From Peribacillus folii (GTDB lineage Bacteria; Bacillota; Bacilli; Bacillales; DSM-1321), in NCBI RefSeq assembly GCF_030271255.1, contig NZ_JASJOM010000004.1:1-64000 (forward strand): DNA of 64,000 nt, read 5' to 3'. Each line of letters starts with the position of its first letter. The stretch's first letter is position 1. The position numbers and the translations under genes were made by a program. Below the pieces are notes generated by a model. That model was not told the origin of the DNA. It saw only the letters and a list, made by a program, of their open reading frames with translations, and did no database searches. This document shows, piece after piece, positions 62,439 through 64,000 of the stretch.

Positions 62439-64000
62439 TTAGTGCGTCCCAAGCAAGTCAAGCGTTTGCTGTCGCAGCCTGTACTTTTGAATTTTTCCCG
62501 ATGCGGTCATTGGATAAGAGTCTGTGAAATGTATGTGCCGGGGTATTTTATGAAAAGATATTTCCCCTTTGCAATATTCTTTCACATCCTGCGCCGTCAG
62601 AGTTACCCCCGGCTTCAAGATGATCCATGCCGCCACTTCTTCCCCATACTTCTGGTCTGGGACGCCTAGCACCTGGACATCAACTATGGCCGGATGCTGA
62701 TAGAGGAATTCCTCTATCTCACGCGGATAAATATTTTCACCGCCGCGAATGATCATATCTTTCAGCCTGCCTGTTATTTTGCAGTAGCCATTATCATCCA
62801 TGACCGCCAAATCACCCGTATGAAGCCAGCCTTCCCCGTCAATTGCCAGCTCAGTGGCTTCCCGATTATTGTAATATCCCTTCATCACATGATATCCCCT
62901 TGAACAGAGTTCCCCCTGCATTCCCCTTTGCACCTCCTCGCCAGTGGCCGGATCGACAATCTTCACTTCCACTTTCGGCAGGGCCCTTCCCACTGAAGAA
63001 ACGCGAAGTTCTATCGGGTCATCCGTTCTGGTCATGGTGATGCCTGGTGACGATTCGGTTTGCCCATATGTGATCGTTATTTCGGAAATCCCCATCTTGG
63101 TGACCACGCTTTTCATGACCTCGATCGGACAGGTCGAGCCTGCCATGATACCGGTCCGCAAAGAGCGTAAATCATATTCGTCGAAGTCCTCGAGATTAAG
63201 CTCCGAAATGAACATGGTCGGAACACCGTGTAACGCGGTGCATTTTTCGGCTTCGACCGTCTGAAGGACGATTCTGGGATTGAATTCCACAAGGGGAACC
63301 ATGGTCGCGCCAACCGAAACGGAGGCCATCGTACCGAGTGAACAGCCGAAACAATGAAACAGCGGAACAGGGATGCACAGCCTGTCATTCTTGGTAAGCT
63401 TCATGCATGCTGCAACATTCAATCCGTTATTGACGAGATTTGAATGCGTTAACATTACTCCTTTTGGAAACCCTGTCGTCCCTGAGGTGTATTGCATATT
63501 GATAACATCGCCTGGAGTCAATTCCTCCATCCTTCCGTCAAGGGCCTCCTCGGATATGGAGTGGCTTCCATCCATGACTTCCGTCCATGATATTGTTCCA
63601 GGGAAGCGTGTTTCGCCTAAAACGATGATATTTTTCAATTTAGGCAGTTTCCGAGATTGCAAACTTCCTGGTTTCGCAGTTTTCAATTCCGGGATGATTT
63701 CATACAGTGTATCCATATAGGAATGGTCCTTGAATTGCTCCATCAGGATAAGCGTCGTCGAATCCGATTGCTTAAGCAGATATTCCAGTTCACTTTTGCG
63801 GTAGTTCGTATTGACCGTAACCAATACCCCACCCATTTTCGCCGTGGAAAATTGGGAAATGAGCCATTCAGGCTTGTTGGTTGCCCAGATGGCAATATGT
63901 TCCCCTTTTTTAATACCCAGCGACATGAACCCTCTGGCCGCCTGCCTGCAAATCTTTTCAAATTCGCGGTAAGTATGGCGTAGGCCCAGCTCATGGTAAA
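62439..64000 (-). CDS. yngI: AMP-forming acyl-CoA synthetase, 5' end outside window
   Basis: At least 520 residues; the frame continues through the right edge (HELGLRHTYREFEKICRQ before the first visible ATG at 63926), so the true start is outside. ANL-family adenylating enzyme: P-loop MQYTSGTTGFPKGVMLTH, TYGQTESSPG, GWLHTGDLAVMDDNGY, GRLKDMIIRGGENIYPREIE and catalytic Lys in TASGKIQKYRLR near the C-terminus. It activates a short- or medium-chain acid for the pathway. It precedes yngHA by 17 bp, as in B. subtilis yngI-yngH. Confidence 0.9.
   Translation of the reverse strand, partial: YHELGLRHTYREFEKICRQAARGFMSLGIKKGEHIAIWATNKPEWLISQFSTAKMGGVLVTVNTNYRKSELEYLLKQSDSTTLILMEQFKDHSYMDTLYEIIPELKTAKPGSLQSRKLPKLKNIIVLGETRFPGTISWTEVMDGSHSISEEALDGRMEELTPGDVINMQYTSGTTGFPKGVMLTHSNLVNNGLNVAACMKLTKNDRLCIPVPLFHCFGCSLGTMASVSVGATMVPLVEFNPRIVLQTVEAEKCTALHGVPTMFISELNLEDFDEYDLRSLRTGIMAGSTCPIEVMKSVVTKMGISEITITYGQTESSPGITMTRTDDPIELRVSSVGRALPKVEVKIVDPATGEEVQRGMQGELCSRGYHVMKGYYNNREATELAIDGEGWLHTGDLAVMDDNGYCKITGRLKDMIIRGGENIYPREIEEFLYQHPAIVDVQVLGVPDQKYGEEVAAWIILKPGVTLTAQDVKEYCKGEISFHKIPRHIHFTDSYPMTASGKIQKYRLRQQTLDLLGTH

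Overview
The window is low-GC Gram-positive DNA. Strong AAGGAGG-type ribosome binding sites, frequent TTG/GTG starts, T-rich intrinsic terminators and homologues of Bacillus subtilis SsuD, YsnE, YwqH, PncB, NadE and the YngE-I set point to a Bacillaceae chromosome, probably Peribacillus-like. That genus is inference; no rRNA or other marker gene is present.

Layout. (1) 1-8.1 kb is AT-rich accessory DNA. It holds an edge-cut ORF, a DUF6414-type protein, a phage-type integrase fused head-to-tail to a host-like gene, and a minus-strand fossil of a phage tail/lysis module (tail fragment, small ORF, CBO0543 membrane protein, BhlA-type holin with two stops). It also holds a dead zinc-ribbon gene and a dead ImmA/IrrE-type metallopeptidase whose catalytic Glu has become Lys. 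(2) 8.2-12.7 kb holds a YsnE-type acetyltransferase, ssuD, a GPH symporter killed by one stop, and a DinB-family gene. (3) 13.0-20.6 kb is a polyol island: Zn dehydrogenase, FGGY kinase, MtlR-type PRD regulator, MtlA-type PTS IICB and a convergent ribitol/arabitol-type MFS permease. (4) 21.3-25.7 kb holds an M15 peptidase with peptidoglycan-binding repeats, and a GH3 glycosidase divergent from an AraC regulator. (5) 26-28.5 kb is decayed and includes a XerS-type recombinase pseudogene. (6) 28.7-36.3 kb is a disaccharide operon (GH65 phosphorylase, ABC importer, beta-phosphoglucomutase, LacI) with AAACGTTT-centred operators upstream.

(7) 37.8-45.4 kb is a beta-ketoadipate-like catabolic operon (alpha/beta hydrolase, CMD-family protein, CoA-transferase A and B, muconate-cycloisomerase-like enzyme, DUF3870, thiolase) plus an AAHS-type transporter. 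Both transcription units begin with the same structured RNA leader: a conserved 48-nt hairpin followed directly by an intrinsic terminator. I do not recognise this motif; it is the best candidate here for an undescribed regulatory system. (8) 45.9-49.9 kb is a sigma54-controlled unit (enhancer-binding protein, ureohydrolase, NCS1 permease) with a textbook -24/-12 promoter. (9) 50-53.3 kb holds small genes, a 41-bp tandem repeat array and an orphan YwqH-type (DUF5082) protein. (10) 53.6-57.4 kb is an NAD salvage operon (NUDIX-winged-helix protein, pncA, pncB, nadE) preceded by a 28-bp palindrome over its -10. (11) 57.5-64 kb is the yng-type leucine/acyl-CoA degradation operon, cut by the right edge.

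Most of the window is a set of self-contained catabolic modules, each with its own regulator and transporter, between patches of decayed mobile DNA. At least nine broken genes are readable.
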